A program made the position numbers and the translations under genes. Shown one piece after another: positions 23,662 to 35,600 of a stretch of 64,000 nt of DNA. The notes under the pieces are model-generated. The model did no database searches. It was given only the letters and a program-made list of their open reading frames with translations, and was not told the DNA's origin. How positions within the stretch are numbered: the first letter of the stretch is position 1; each line of letters starts with the position of its first letter. Source of the DNA: Struthio camelus (lineage: Eukaryota > Chordata > Aves > Struthioniformes > Struthionidae); assembly GCF_040807025.1 (NCBI RefSeq), contig NC_090942.1, positions 64,746,911-64,810,910 on the forward strand, given 5' to 3'.

Positions 23662-26600
23662 GTAAGTCTCGCCGCGGCCCGCCGAGCGGGTGGGCGCCGG
23701 CCGCCGCCGCGGGGCAGGTGGCGGCGCCTCTCGCGCATCCAGACCTCCGCCGAGCCGGGGCCACCCGCCCCTGCCTCCTCCCCTAGTTTTCCTTTTGTTC
23801 CGCTCTCCGCACGAACTTAAGAAGCGAGTTTTGCCATTAGCGGTGTTGTCTGTGCACGGCCCGCAGAGGAGGGAAAGGGTTTTTTTTTTTTTTCGTTTTC
23901 TTCGTGTTCTTTTGGGGTGCTTTTTATGTTTTTGTTGTTTTTGGGGGGGGGGTTGTTTTTTTTTTTTAGGAGTTTGCCGAGTTTGCCTTGTGCTGCTTGC
24001 TGCTTCTCGGCGCTGCCGCACAACCCCGAAGTTGTGAGCGCAGCGGCCGGGAGCAGCGGCGCAGCGCGCCCTGCGCCGGCGCTGCCGGCTCTCCGCGGGC
24101 AGCTGGGGCCGGGGCGGGGGGGGAGGCGGGCGCTGCCGTTGGCATCCCGGTGTAACCCCGGGGGGCTCCAGGCTGCCGGGGCCCGTGCGGTAACGAGGGA
24201 GGAATTTGACATCTAATTAGCGCGGGTCCGCCGGGCAGCGGCGGCCCCGGGTGCTCGGGCTCGCTCCGCGGCCCCGCCGCGCCGGGCACAGATAAGATGA
24301 GGAATTTCGGACCATCTCGCAGCTGGCGCTGATACTTTCCAAGGAATGTTCCTGTAACAAAGACCCAAATTCCTACATCCTGATTCCTGTGGCTCCCACA
24401 GCTGAATGCCAGCGGCCAAACCGTTCTCAAATCCTTCGGTTTTGTGTGTCCTGGGCAGGCATCCCATCTAACTGTTGCAGTTTCTGCTGCAGCAAAATTG
24501 TGGGAGCACACCTGATGCTTTTGCCGTCCGTGCAGTTGGTAGGGTCAAGTCAACTCGTTAGCTGCTGCCTTGCACCCTTCTAAACTGAGTGATCCTTGAT
24601 CGGTACTTTGTCCTCTTTTGAAGAGTACAAAAAGAGATATTGTGGCCAGAACCATTCTTGTATAATAGTATCAGAGCTGAGATGCAATATTATGTTACCA
24701 TACATATTACCACATCGTGTGTACCACAATACCACAAGATATTTAAAAATAGATGTTTTTAAATAAAACCCTTGATAAAAGTCACTTAATACTCACTAAT
24801 TGTATTAATAACAATGTAAAAGAAGATCAATCAACCCTGCTGTAGGCTTTGCTGGAGCAATGCAGAAAGGGTGTAAGAAGTCCTTAACGCTGCATTTCTT
24901 CCTGGCTGACAATACTGCTTTACCCGGGAAGAATCGGTGGGACTGCGCTATCTACAGCTCAGGGGCTGGGCACCGTCCCCTACATCACTAGAGTTTTTTG
25001 GAGACGTTTTCGTCTAGTGGTGTTCTTTGAATAAGGGTTAGTGAAGCAAACTTACCGCCTCTGAAAAGAGCTTTAATACAGCAAAGCAGAATGTTGCATA
25101 ATTCAGTAACAAAATTGCTCTGAACAGACTTGACATGTCTCTTTCTGGATTTGTATACCGTGCCTCTAGCCCTCGAGTTGCAATTTCACAGCAGCTTTAA
25201 GCTGACCTAAGTGAGGCTGCTACCGGAAGGGATGCTCCTGCCGTGCTGCACTTCCCACCTGCAGTCTTGATGAAATGTAGTGAGAAGCTGTGGAATTAGC
25301 TAAAACAATCGGGAACTGAGTAGAAAATTAACCCACCAGCAAGGAGCGAGGAAGTGCATGGGATTCCCTCCTTCAGAGGCAGCCTTCTCAGCAGCGATGT
25401 AACCCTGCTAAGAGTTTGCTCTGCAGAAGTTCAGACTTCTCTGAATCAGCCTAGTGACAATCCTGCTCAGTCTCCCTCAGCCCCACGTAGTCCCGCTCCC
25501 TCCTCTGCCCTCCTGCGGGTCCAGATGGGCAGTGAGCCTTTTCAGGGAGCTACTCCAGGGAGCTCAGGGAGCTAATCATTTTTAGGTAGGGTCGGTTTCC
25601 TGCCGAATCAGCCCCTGGAAGCATCCCTTCACATATACCTGTTTTGTTTTCTGGTGACAGAAGAAAGGGAACAGGGCAGTGCAGATAGGGCATCGCCGCA
25701 GCAGCTCTAGTTTGGAGCAGTTTAAGTTGCTGTGTAACTGCACCTTGGTCGGGATGGGTGCACATACCCAACCCCTGATTCTCTCTCCACATTTTTAGGA
25801 ATTTGATTCTCTGAGCTGTCTCTCCCCTTTGTACAAGACAAACGCGTTAGAAAGTTCTTAGTGGGAGGAGGAGCTGAGCAGAGGTAGAGAAGCACTGATA
25901 AGGCACTTGCAAAAGCCTCATTTTCTAAGATGACCAGGTGAAATACTATTGTGTCTATTGGGAGGAAGTGGGCTGAAGTATTAGCCTAGGATTAGGACAG
26001 CGTGCTTGAGTTAAGGAGCTTGTCACAGAGGGCGGCTGGGAAAACTTGGTTGCAGAATTGTTTGTAGCTGCTGATCAATAACGAGGCAGGACATTTAAAT
26101 AGGTCATAGTTTAAAGCTCACCCACCTCACAAAGACTGCTTGCCCGACAAGAGATCAGAGGGATTGTGTCAACATCTTGCCTTGACAGCGAAGCGTGGCT
26201 GAGCTGGGACAAGCTGCTCAGCCGAGTGCTGACTCACAACTGGCACCACTTCCACAGGGACGCCTTGGCAAGGTTTCTATCCTCTTCCTCTTGCCTAGAG
26301 AGCTGAAGGGGTTTGTGGCAACTCAGGGCTGTTTCAAGGTTTGCCTTAAAAAGCAAAGTTATAAACTGACGCTGATACGTTTCCCCAAAATGCCGACCTG
26401 TAACTTTTTGTGGCTGAATCACTTAAGAAGTGGCGTCTGAGCCACCCATTCCCCAACACTAGGGGCAGGCAGCTGGTGGTGGTAGCAATGCCAGCCATCC
26501 CCAGCATGCTATTTCTGCTCATGAGTCAGATCTCTGTGACTTAGAGTCATTTTGTGCTATGATATAAAATACAGAGCCTTTCACTTGTCAGATTATTCAT

Positions 26601-29600
26601 CTTGCACTTGGATGCAGATTTTCTTCAAAGGTCATTCACCCTGGCACCTCCACATCAGAGTGGGTTGTCCAAAACAAATCTATTTTCTCAGTCTTGTGCT
26701 ATAGCCCAGTAGCTCGTAACGAGCGCAAAGCGTCCTTCCTGAAGTGTAGGAATGCGCTTGCTGGTTAAGCAAACCAGGCATATCTGGTTAGCTGAGTAGC
26801 AGGGAAATCTGTTTCTCTGATGGCTGGTTGCAAGAAAGCAGAGGCAGGAGGCCAGCTTTTGTGTTCTGGGCTCTGTTAAGATAAACTGCAGAGCAGTGCA
26901 TTCAGGATTGAAGTGTGTCAGCAGCTTGCCTAGCTAGTCTTAAATAACTTAATTGTTCTCCCAAAGACTACTTTGGAAGATAAGTCATGCTTCTGCAATT
27001 GTGAAACACTGAACAAAAAAAAAGAAAAAGTCTATTGACCAAAGATTGGTCCTGTGTACAAGCTTACCGACTCAGTGAAACACACCACTCAACTGGAACA
27101 GAGCTGGACCATTGCAAAAGATCTATTTGAGAATCAGATTAATTTTCTTGAAAGCTTTTCCCCCCCAAGTGAAAGGGAGTTTTTCTTCTGACTGGGTACA
27201 GGTCAGGATGACAATAATTAAGATAATTCTTTGAGACTGAGAACTCCAATAGTGCAATGTTGGGGGGGGGGGAGTCTTTTTACTTTATTCTCCTAGCACA
27301 GCAGGAAAATGCAATGAATCCATTTACTATCCGCTCATCTGTTAGTGGAAAGAAAGGATTCTTCTTCACTGGGTTATAGAGTTAGTGGTAAATCTGGGCT
27401 GTTCATCTAAAAAGCACTTAGAAATAATTTTTGCTGCTTTAATTGGTATTTCCTATTTGTATTTTTAAGGGATGCTAATAACTGCTACAACTAAAAGCTT
27501 AGTTCACTTTTTGGTACAGATTCCAATGAGTTGAAGTCAGTTTTATGTTCTCCTTCATGCAGGGAAGGAAATGCGTAAGTGGTATTAGAGTCCTGCCTAC
27601 CATAAATTAGGCTGCTGGTCCTAGCAAGCATGGATTCAAGCAAAATGCTGAAAACTTCAACCCCTGACTTCTTCCTTTTTTCTCTCTTCCCTTCCTCCAA
27701 ACATCCTCTCTCTGGTGGATTTGGGAGGGAGCGGCAGCAAGAGCAGCGAATCTGGAACATCAAGACCCTCGAAACGGCTTCAAAATTTAAGACCAATTCT
27801 GCCTCAGTCTGCCTGCGCAGATCCTTCTGGCAAGGTCCCGCGCGTGCGGGAGCGGCGCCAGCAGATGTACTACCTCCCGGTTTCCCTCCCCGAGGGCCCC
27901 CACGCCACTGACCCCAAAACTCTCTGGGGCATTAAATGGCTGGGACAGGACAAAAGAGGGAGAGGGCAGTCCCCAGGGGGCAGGTGGGAAGGGAGGACAA
28001 GGACAACCCCCGCCGGGGATTACGCAGAGCTCGTCAAGACCAACCTGAGGCATCGCCCCATCCCGCAGCAGAGACGGATGAGCCCTCCGAGCACCCCTGC
28101 ACCAGCACGCGGTCCCCGGCACAGCGAATGGTAGCAGGGGAGAGGGGACGAGCAGGCGCTGAGCAGAAAGGTGCTAAAAACAATCTTAAATCCTGGAAAT
28201 CCTACGCCTCGTTAAAACTACACTTATACCAGCTTCACTTTATAACTCATCTCTGTCATCACAGCTCGGATCATCAAGTCAGTGCCTACACATAAATACT
28301 AGCTGTCTCCCGGGAAGGTCAAGGGGCCTTGGCCACAGCTCCTCTCCTGCCTTCCTGTTTTGACTGAGTTAGGAGCGGGGTTGGAGGGAAGGTTGTAGCA
28401 ACCACACTATACACAGGCCATGCTTCTGAAACATAAGATTGGGCAAAGCACTTAAGAATAGCACTGGGTAAGGGTTTTTTGGCAAGTTGCTGCTTTGCTA
28501 AAAATGAGGCTCTGAGGTAGCCAAATCCATTCATAAATTGGAAGCAGTTTCATGGAATAGTTTCAGGCAAAACAAATGGCAAAGCATTTCATTTTGGGCA
28601 CTGGCAGTACAAGCTGAGGAATCAAAAGATTATTAAAGCAGTTGGAGGTAGTAGTTGCCTTTCCCTGAATAGCCGGTTGGTTAGGGAATCCACACAGGCT
28701 GTGGGAAAACAATTTCAGTCCTCTTCTGTGCCCCCAGGGATTAAACTCATATCACAGAGCCCAGGGAAATATTCATAATTGGGGTATGTGATAGCTTGAG
28801 ACAGGCAGGAAGAAACACGTGCAAGTTGGAGAGGAAGGTGCACCCTCCCTGCAGGAAAGGGCACTGCCCTTCACGAAAATACTGCATACTGAAAAGCGCT
28901 GCATGATATCCCACCAGGAAGGAAAGAGACCCCTTCCCAAAAATCCTTAACTGTAACAGAGTAACTGTTGTGAATGGTAGGCTGCTTAGACAGTCTGGGT
29001 TGTGTTTAAAAAGCAATTGCTGTTTTGAGTCAGGGAGAAGAAAAGTTCATCCAGGACTCCCACATCCAGTCTGAGCAACTAGGGAAAAATCTGGTTTGGA
29101 TAAGTCAAAATACCGTTTGGCACCCTGAAATACTTTTTACACCCAAGCTAGAAGTTGACCAGAGTCACTTTTGATTGCAAGGGCCCGGCAATGGAGCAAA
29201 GCCTCTAATGCTCACACAGTATCTTTTATGCCCCAAAGTTCCTCGTACAAGGGTACACCCACACAAATAATTTCACCACTCTTAACTTTGTGGACTGCAT
29301 CTCTGCTGCAGGCTGTCCTTCTTTGGAACTGGCCATAGGCTACTTGTAGGTCAAAACAGGTAGTAATTAACTTATTCACCTGATGCAATTTGGATCTCTT
29401 GGGAACTGTACATGATTTAATTCCCTCTGTTTTTCTCCTGGCTATCACCAACTTCTGAAACATGGAGAAAGCAATGTTTTCAGGTGGCATGTGGAAGAAG
29501 TCACTTGGCTTGAGCCACAGCTATAGGTAAAGGATGGTGCATCTGTGGGATCTACTGAAACAGATCATGTATTGAAAGTCCCTGGAAGGAGGGACAGATA

Positions 29601-32600
29601 TTTGAGTTCTCTAGAGAAAGGGTTGAAACATATAGGCTTCTGCTTCCTGATCTCACCCCTACAAACTTCTTCTCCAAATCCGTAAACTATTTGCTTTCTT
29701 TGTGCTGGGGTAAAATTCCTGTTACACTCAGCTTCTAAATTTTTTCTTGAAAGAGCTAATGGAAGCAGTGACAAGAGTAGGAACTGCCATAACATATGTC
29801 CTTACAGCCTTAGCTTTCTTTCCACAATATGTCCTTTTAATGTGAAGAATTACAAATGAGTATGTTTGAACTCAGCACATATTGAGAGTCTGAGGTTAGC
29901 TCTTTAATGAACCCGTCTTTATGCCCCTACATGAAATCACCACAGATATAGGCCTGGAAGATACTTTGCCTTTTTCATCCCTAAAAAGGGTAGTGGGAAC
30001 CTGATCTGGATAGAGCTGGGGGGAGTCAGCAGGGATATTTGGCTATGAAGCCTCATATTTATCCCTTGAATTTAAGAAGCAAAGTAAGTTCTCAAGGCAA
30101 AAAAGGGTTTTTTTTCAAGTTGTTGGGTCATATACCCTGACCATCTTTTTCAAAGGACATTGCATCTCTTTAAAGTCCCATGTGGTGAACACCATTGACT
30201 TTCTTAGGCTGTTTGCTTTCTGAGCAGAAGTATTACCTCCTGCTGTACTGACCTGCCTTGTCTTCTTGAATTTTGCTTTGGAGCAACAGAGCTATGACTG
30301 GCCTACACATAACGACATATTGTCTTTCAGGATTAGGATTTCTGAGATGTTTCAGAGGCTGGTCTTATGTTTCCTTGGCCTCTGAGGATGTCCTAAAACC
30401 ATACTTCCAAACTGAGATCTACGTACTTGAGGCAGGGGCAGAAAGAGAGCTGTGCCTGATCCGCTACATGTCCTAGAAGTCTTTGCTTGGTTGCTAGTAA
30501 ACTATTAGTCTAGTCTTCACACTAAATGATATTTGTCCATACACTGCATATGTGTAGCAAGATCACCCAATTATAATTCATGACTCAATTATTTTAGTAC
30601 TTGAAGGACTGAACCCTGCTCAGACAATTCTGCTTACATGGACAGCAGATTGCATGCCTTTTCTTCTCTTACTAGTATACTTGTGTTGAGCGATGCCCTC
30701 ATTGCTTAATCTGTCAGATTTTACTGCTTACTCCTTGACTAAGTCACAGTTATTGGCAAGACCCAGTTGCCAAGAGTGGATAAAAACAGGATGTCTTGGT
30801 ATTTGGTCCACAAATGCCTCGATGAGGTGCAGCAGCAGGTAGCAGCTTTTAGCAGGCAGCAGAACAACACGGCTCTCTGGTGGGAGCAGGACTGCTCACT
30901 TGGAAGCATGACCAAAAGCACTATAATTAAGGAATGATGGGAGATGGCATCTGTGGGAGGTTTCAAGAAGCTTCAGTGACTCTAAGCTGTATTATAATAT
31001 TAATCCATCCCTGCTATTTGCTACAGAGGTGGCAAATATGCCAGAGGACGAGGGATGAACACTTAAGACACTGCTTTTCACAAATCATTCCTCTAATAGC
31101 AGTAGAGGAATAGGTGAGCGTACAGAGTAGAAAAATGCACTAAATCAAAAGGGTTTCAATTTCTGCTTTAATCCCTGACTCTCACTAAAAATCTTAAAAT
31201 TGTGTAACACATCTTAAAGCTCCCTTTCATATACACTTTAATGGTATACTTGCCACCTACAAAAAACAGAGTTTATCTTGTACTAGCCTTTTCTGCTCTG
31301 CCATACAACTTTCCTGTTTTACTGCTGGAGCAGTGTTTCTACATTTCTGTGCCTTCAAACTTTGAACTTTGTGTTTAGGCATAACGTCTTCTCTCCTGCC
31401 TGCAACCACCTCTTGACGCCTCAATTCCTGCTAACTCCTTGCAATTTCTTGTTATACAATGGAAAATTTTGGCTTGCATAAAAGCAAGATTGCATCTTTA
31501 TCTCATTAAGAAAGGAAAGTTAAGTCATCTAATTAGAAAAAACGGGTTATCAGAAAAGGCAATTAGGTTTGTTGGTTTTTTTTTCTCTCTGAAATGTGGC
31601 AAGCTCAAAAACTCTTAGCTTTTGTCTAAGAACAGTTCTTTCACCGGTAAGTTATTGACAAAATGACATTTCACCCTGTGTGATTTGGCCAAAAACCATG
31701 ACTCTAAGACACTGTGGAATCAGCAGAAATACCTATCTGCCTCCACGTATCTTCTCCGCTAAAATCTCTGTAATCCATCATTTCTATGAATCCTAATGTT
31801 TAATAGGAAAGAAATTGATAGTATGACTAATCCCTGGGTCGTGCCAATGGCTTCTGTGGTGATTCCAGTTATGAACACAATTAGTGTCTAGTCATGTGTG
31901 GCAGACCAAAAGCTGCATTTATTGAAATGATCAGCATGTAAAATTCCTGATGAGGCTGGGGCCATCCTTGCAGATGAGGGCAACTGAAAGACTAACTTTC
32001 TAGCTACAAAGTCCATTGACCTGTGGAGGACTTCTGAGCAAAGTGGCCACAAAATTGCTAGTCCCAGAAAATGGTAAGATTTTTAGTTTGCCCTGAGTAG
32101 ATTGTGGTCAGAACTACTCTCCACCCAAACCTGAGCATGCCTCAAACTATAAGCTTGAAGAAAATGCTTGTTAAAAAGCTAAAACCCGTAACCTGTGCTC
32201 ACACCATATCTGTCACATGAAAATCTTTTCAGAATATGCCAGGACCAAGAGATATATTCCTGACCTGCAAAGCTGAGCACTTCCACTAATGAAATTGTTG
32301 ACAGCCAGATAATCACCTGGCCCAGCACAGCAATGCCTGTCTAATCCAAGCCGAGGGGCTGGCTCTTACAGTCAACCTGGCACTGGTTCACTTGGCTCCT
32401 GAGCGCTGTGCCGACACATGCTGACTTGGACACATGCAAGAGTGCTCCGGAGAGAAACGTTCCCGGAGCAAGACAACATTTGGAGATGACAGCTTTGGCT
32501 GGGACTCTGTATGGCTTTCGGACAGCAGATGTCAGATGCTCACATAACCCGATGAGCTAAATGTCTGACTGTGACATAGGATGGAATTGCATTTATTCAG

Positions 32601-35600
32601 TCCAGATAGATACAAAACTAATAGAAGAGTAATCCAGATAGGCTTTCAGGACAGTAGCGCTTCCCTAAAACAGTCTTAGTGATTCCTGTCTGAAAAGCAA
32701 CCAGCAGAAGCAGACCTTTTATATTCCACAGCTATGTCATACAGTGACAAACACTAGCTGTTTCAATATATTTCTCTTCCAAAAACTGCAAAGCTAATTC
32801 TTACTGATGTAATAATATCAAGCCCAAATATTGACCAAAAAAAAAAAAAACCTGTCTTTTCTCTGGCTTTCTGAACATGTTCAATTTTCATCACTGCTCA
32901 AGAGCCACAAGGAAATACTTTTTATCTAAATAAAAGTTATGGTGATTGTTTTACTGAAGACACATCTTCAAGGAGAGCCTCAGGAGAGGAGGGAATCACT
33001 GGCACTATTGAAGATGGGGAAAATCTGAGCCCCTACGAGTGAGTCATCAGAGTTAACACAACTGAAAGATAAATTGTTTGGCAAGAACAATTAGAGCCCA
33101 ATTTTCCAGGCAATTCTGTTTCCTAAAATGGCCCTGACTGACTCCATACGTTAAGCATGGCTCTGTGCTCCCGTGTGTCCCTGATTCACTGCAGTTCCCC
33201 GAAGAACAGTGTAAGCATGTTCTTGCAGTTCATGCGGGAAGCTCACATCTGGGTTCTGTCTTTGGTGACCTAGGAGGCCACATTCATCAAAACCAAAAAA
33301 CATCATGTAGAAAAAGCCTCTTCAGGCTTCATCAAAGCTAACTTTTGTTGGTTCAGCTAACTAGGTGGTGGAATTCCCCGGGCTTTATATCTGCCTTTGC
33401 AAACACTTCTGCGAACTGGCGCCAGAAACCTCTCCCCTTTAACTCTAAGGAATGAAGTGGAAGAGCTATTAGCAACCTTTTCTTTCTCCTCTGCTATTGC
33501 ACAGGCTGGTGCTTCATCTTTCTCTTGTACCTCACGCATCCCTAGCGTCAGATATGTTGTTTGAAGGGTGCTGTGATCACATCCACCCTTGCAGTTAGAT
33601 ATGCGTTTTCTAGTGTGGGCCAGCTGTCTACTGTGTCGTCCAGCTCTTCAAAAAGTCACAGTCCACCCAGCTGGCACAGTTAGCATGACACCCTGGTGTG
33701 CACAGCATTTGCTTCATTTCCTTTAATCCTCGAGCTGCCAGAAGAGGGGCATGGTAGCCTGTTAGCCTCAGCCTGCATTAAACTAACTTGCATTAAGTGC
33801 AACTTCTGTTGCAGTGATCCTAAAACTGAGTATTCTGCAATCTCTGATTTCTCTGGTAAAAATAACTCCAGCAGCCTCTGTCAGCTACAATAATAAGGTT
33901 TTCCTGAACAGAGCTTTGGCTAAATCCTAGAATAACAGTGTAACAGGAATTCTAGAAATGCTAAATCTGTAGTTATGCAATCTAAGCTGATGTTGTACGG
34001 GAGATCAAACCTCATGCTTCAAGACACCGACTGAGGGACATCAGGCTAGCAGAGAAAGCCAACCCTTGTCCACACTCATTTGCAGCATGACATGAGGCAG
34101 AGAACATCACCACTCACCCATCTTCTTTGGGAGCATTTGATATCATCTGCTGTCTAGGGTAACACACTGCATGCTACAGAGCAAAGTTCTGGGCCAGTGC
34201 AGCAACTCCTGCTTCTCAGTGCCTGGCTCAAAAGCCGTCAGCTGTGCTCTCTACCTCATTTCTTAGCTCTGCCTGCTTTTGTAGAGACCATTTCTCTCGA
34301 TTTTGCTTCCTGGATGGTGGTTGCCAGTACTTCCAGGGGATGGAAGCCAGTTTTTCCTGCATACGAGAGAGATGTGCTGGCGGTTGCATTTTCCAAGAAA
34401 GAGGTGTACAGTACAGCTTCTCCTTTACAAGACTAAACAATTCTAAGAATGTTCCCTTGTGTAGCTTATATCCTCTGGCTTTGTAAACTCAACCTGTGCT
34501 TTCCTGTAATGCCTTCATTACACATGTTTTCTATGCTCCATTCCTAACATCTTAAGCCAGTCCTCCTTGCTAGTTTGTCCAGAAAACAGGCAAATGGAAA
34601 TTAGCAACTGGGCTTCTAGAAACTTGCATAAGAATCTGTTTGTGACTGCGGAGCTCTGAAGAAGGAGGCTCCGAGCCCTGGCATGTACCTACTTTCTTCT
34701 TCCTGTATTTAGCTAAGATTCCTAAACAGCAGCTCTACATCTTAAATTATAGGTTAGGAGTGGAGCACTTAGCCCACAGTCTGGATCCCTTGTACTGATT
34801 TAGCCGTAGCTAAATTCAGATTCTTGTGGGAGATGGCTCTGTCTTCCCCAACACCTCAAGCTCTTCCTCCCAGAAGCATGGACTGGATACTACTGCACTG
34901 ACCAGGTTAGCTGCTCAGGACTAAGGCAAACTGCTTATTCCCTGGTGTGTTACTTCCTCGGCTCTCATATGCTGCCAGAACTGATGCAACTCAATAGAAC
35001 TATGCATGCCCCAAATGAGGAGCAGCAGATTGTGAGAGCCTGAAGCAGACTCTGCTTTCCTTTAATGTATGGACTAATGAAGAATAAGCGAATATAATGA
35101 AGTTAGGACTTTTGAAAGCACTGCCTATGAGACCTTCTGTCTATATGGTCTTCCAAGACTACAGTCCGCCACCAATGCATCTTCCTAGCTTTGTCTTTGA
35201 AGTTAACCAAAAATCCCTTTATATCAGTGGGAAAGCTCACAGAAAGAACAGACCAGAAAAGGATCCTATAGAAAAAGCGGAATGGAAGCAGGAAGCTGAA
35301 GTGCAACGCTAAATAACAGGAATGAGTAGGCCTACCACAAATACCGCTAAGCAAATATTGTCCTCCTACTTGAAAGGGAATAGTAATATTCATGGGTACG
35401 TGTGCATAAAAAATATTCTCCAGTTGATTGATCATGTCTAATCATGAGCAAAACTGAAGCTATGCATTTTTCAAGGTAGGGAGACTAGTTTTTGACAAAA
35501 TGGGATATGATGTCTCATTCCAGACAACCCCTGTTGTCTGGAATAAGCATTTTAAAAAGTTCGTGGTCTCAGAGAAAAGGAGAGCAGACCCTTTCAGACA

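Larger units (their letters stand above)
22990..24290. promoter_or_regulatory. CpG island / presumed AKR1D1 promoter and 5' UTR
   Basis: The stretch is extremely rich in G+C and CpG compared with the AT-leaning flanks. It starts upstream of the ATG, spans coding exon 1 and runs about 600 bp into intron 1. It contains many GC-box-like GGGCGG/CCGCCC strings and long G runs, with no convincing TATA box directly upstream. I infer that this is the promoter and 5' UTR. The transcription start cannot be placed from sequence alone. Long open frames on both strands here are a by-product of the base composition. Confidence 0.8.

Noticed and set aside
22757..24021. Long minus-strand open frames (up to 335 codons) across the CpG island
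   Set aside because: GC-rich DNA lacks stop codons by composition. The translations are low-complexity Arg/Pro/Ala/Gly and overlap exon 1 antisense, with no recognisable domain.
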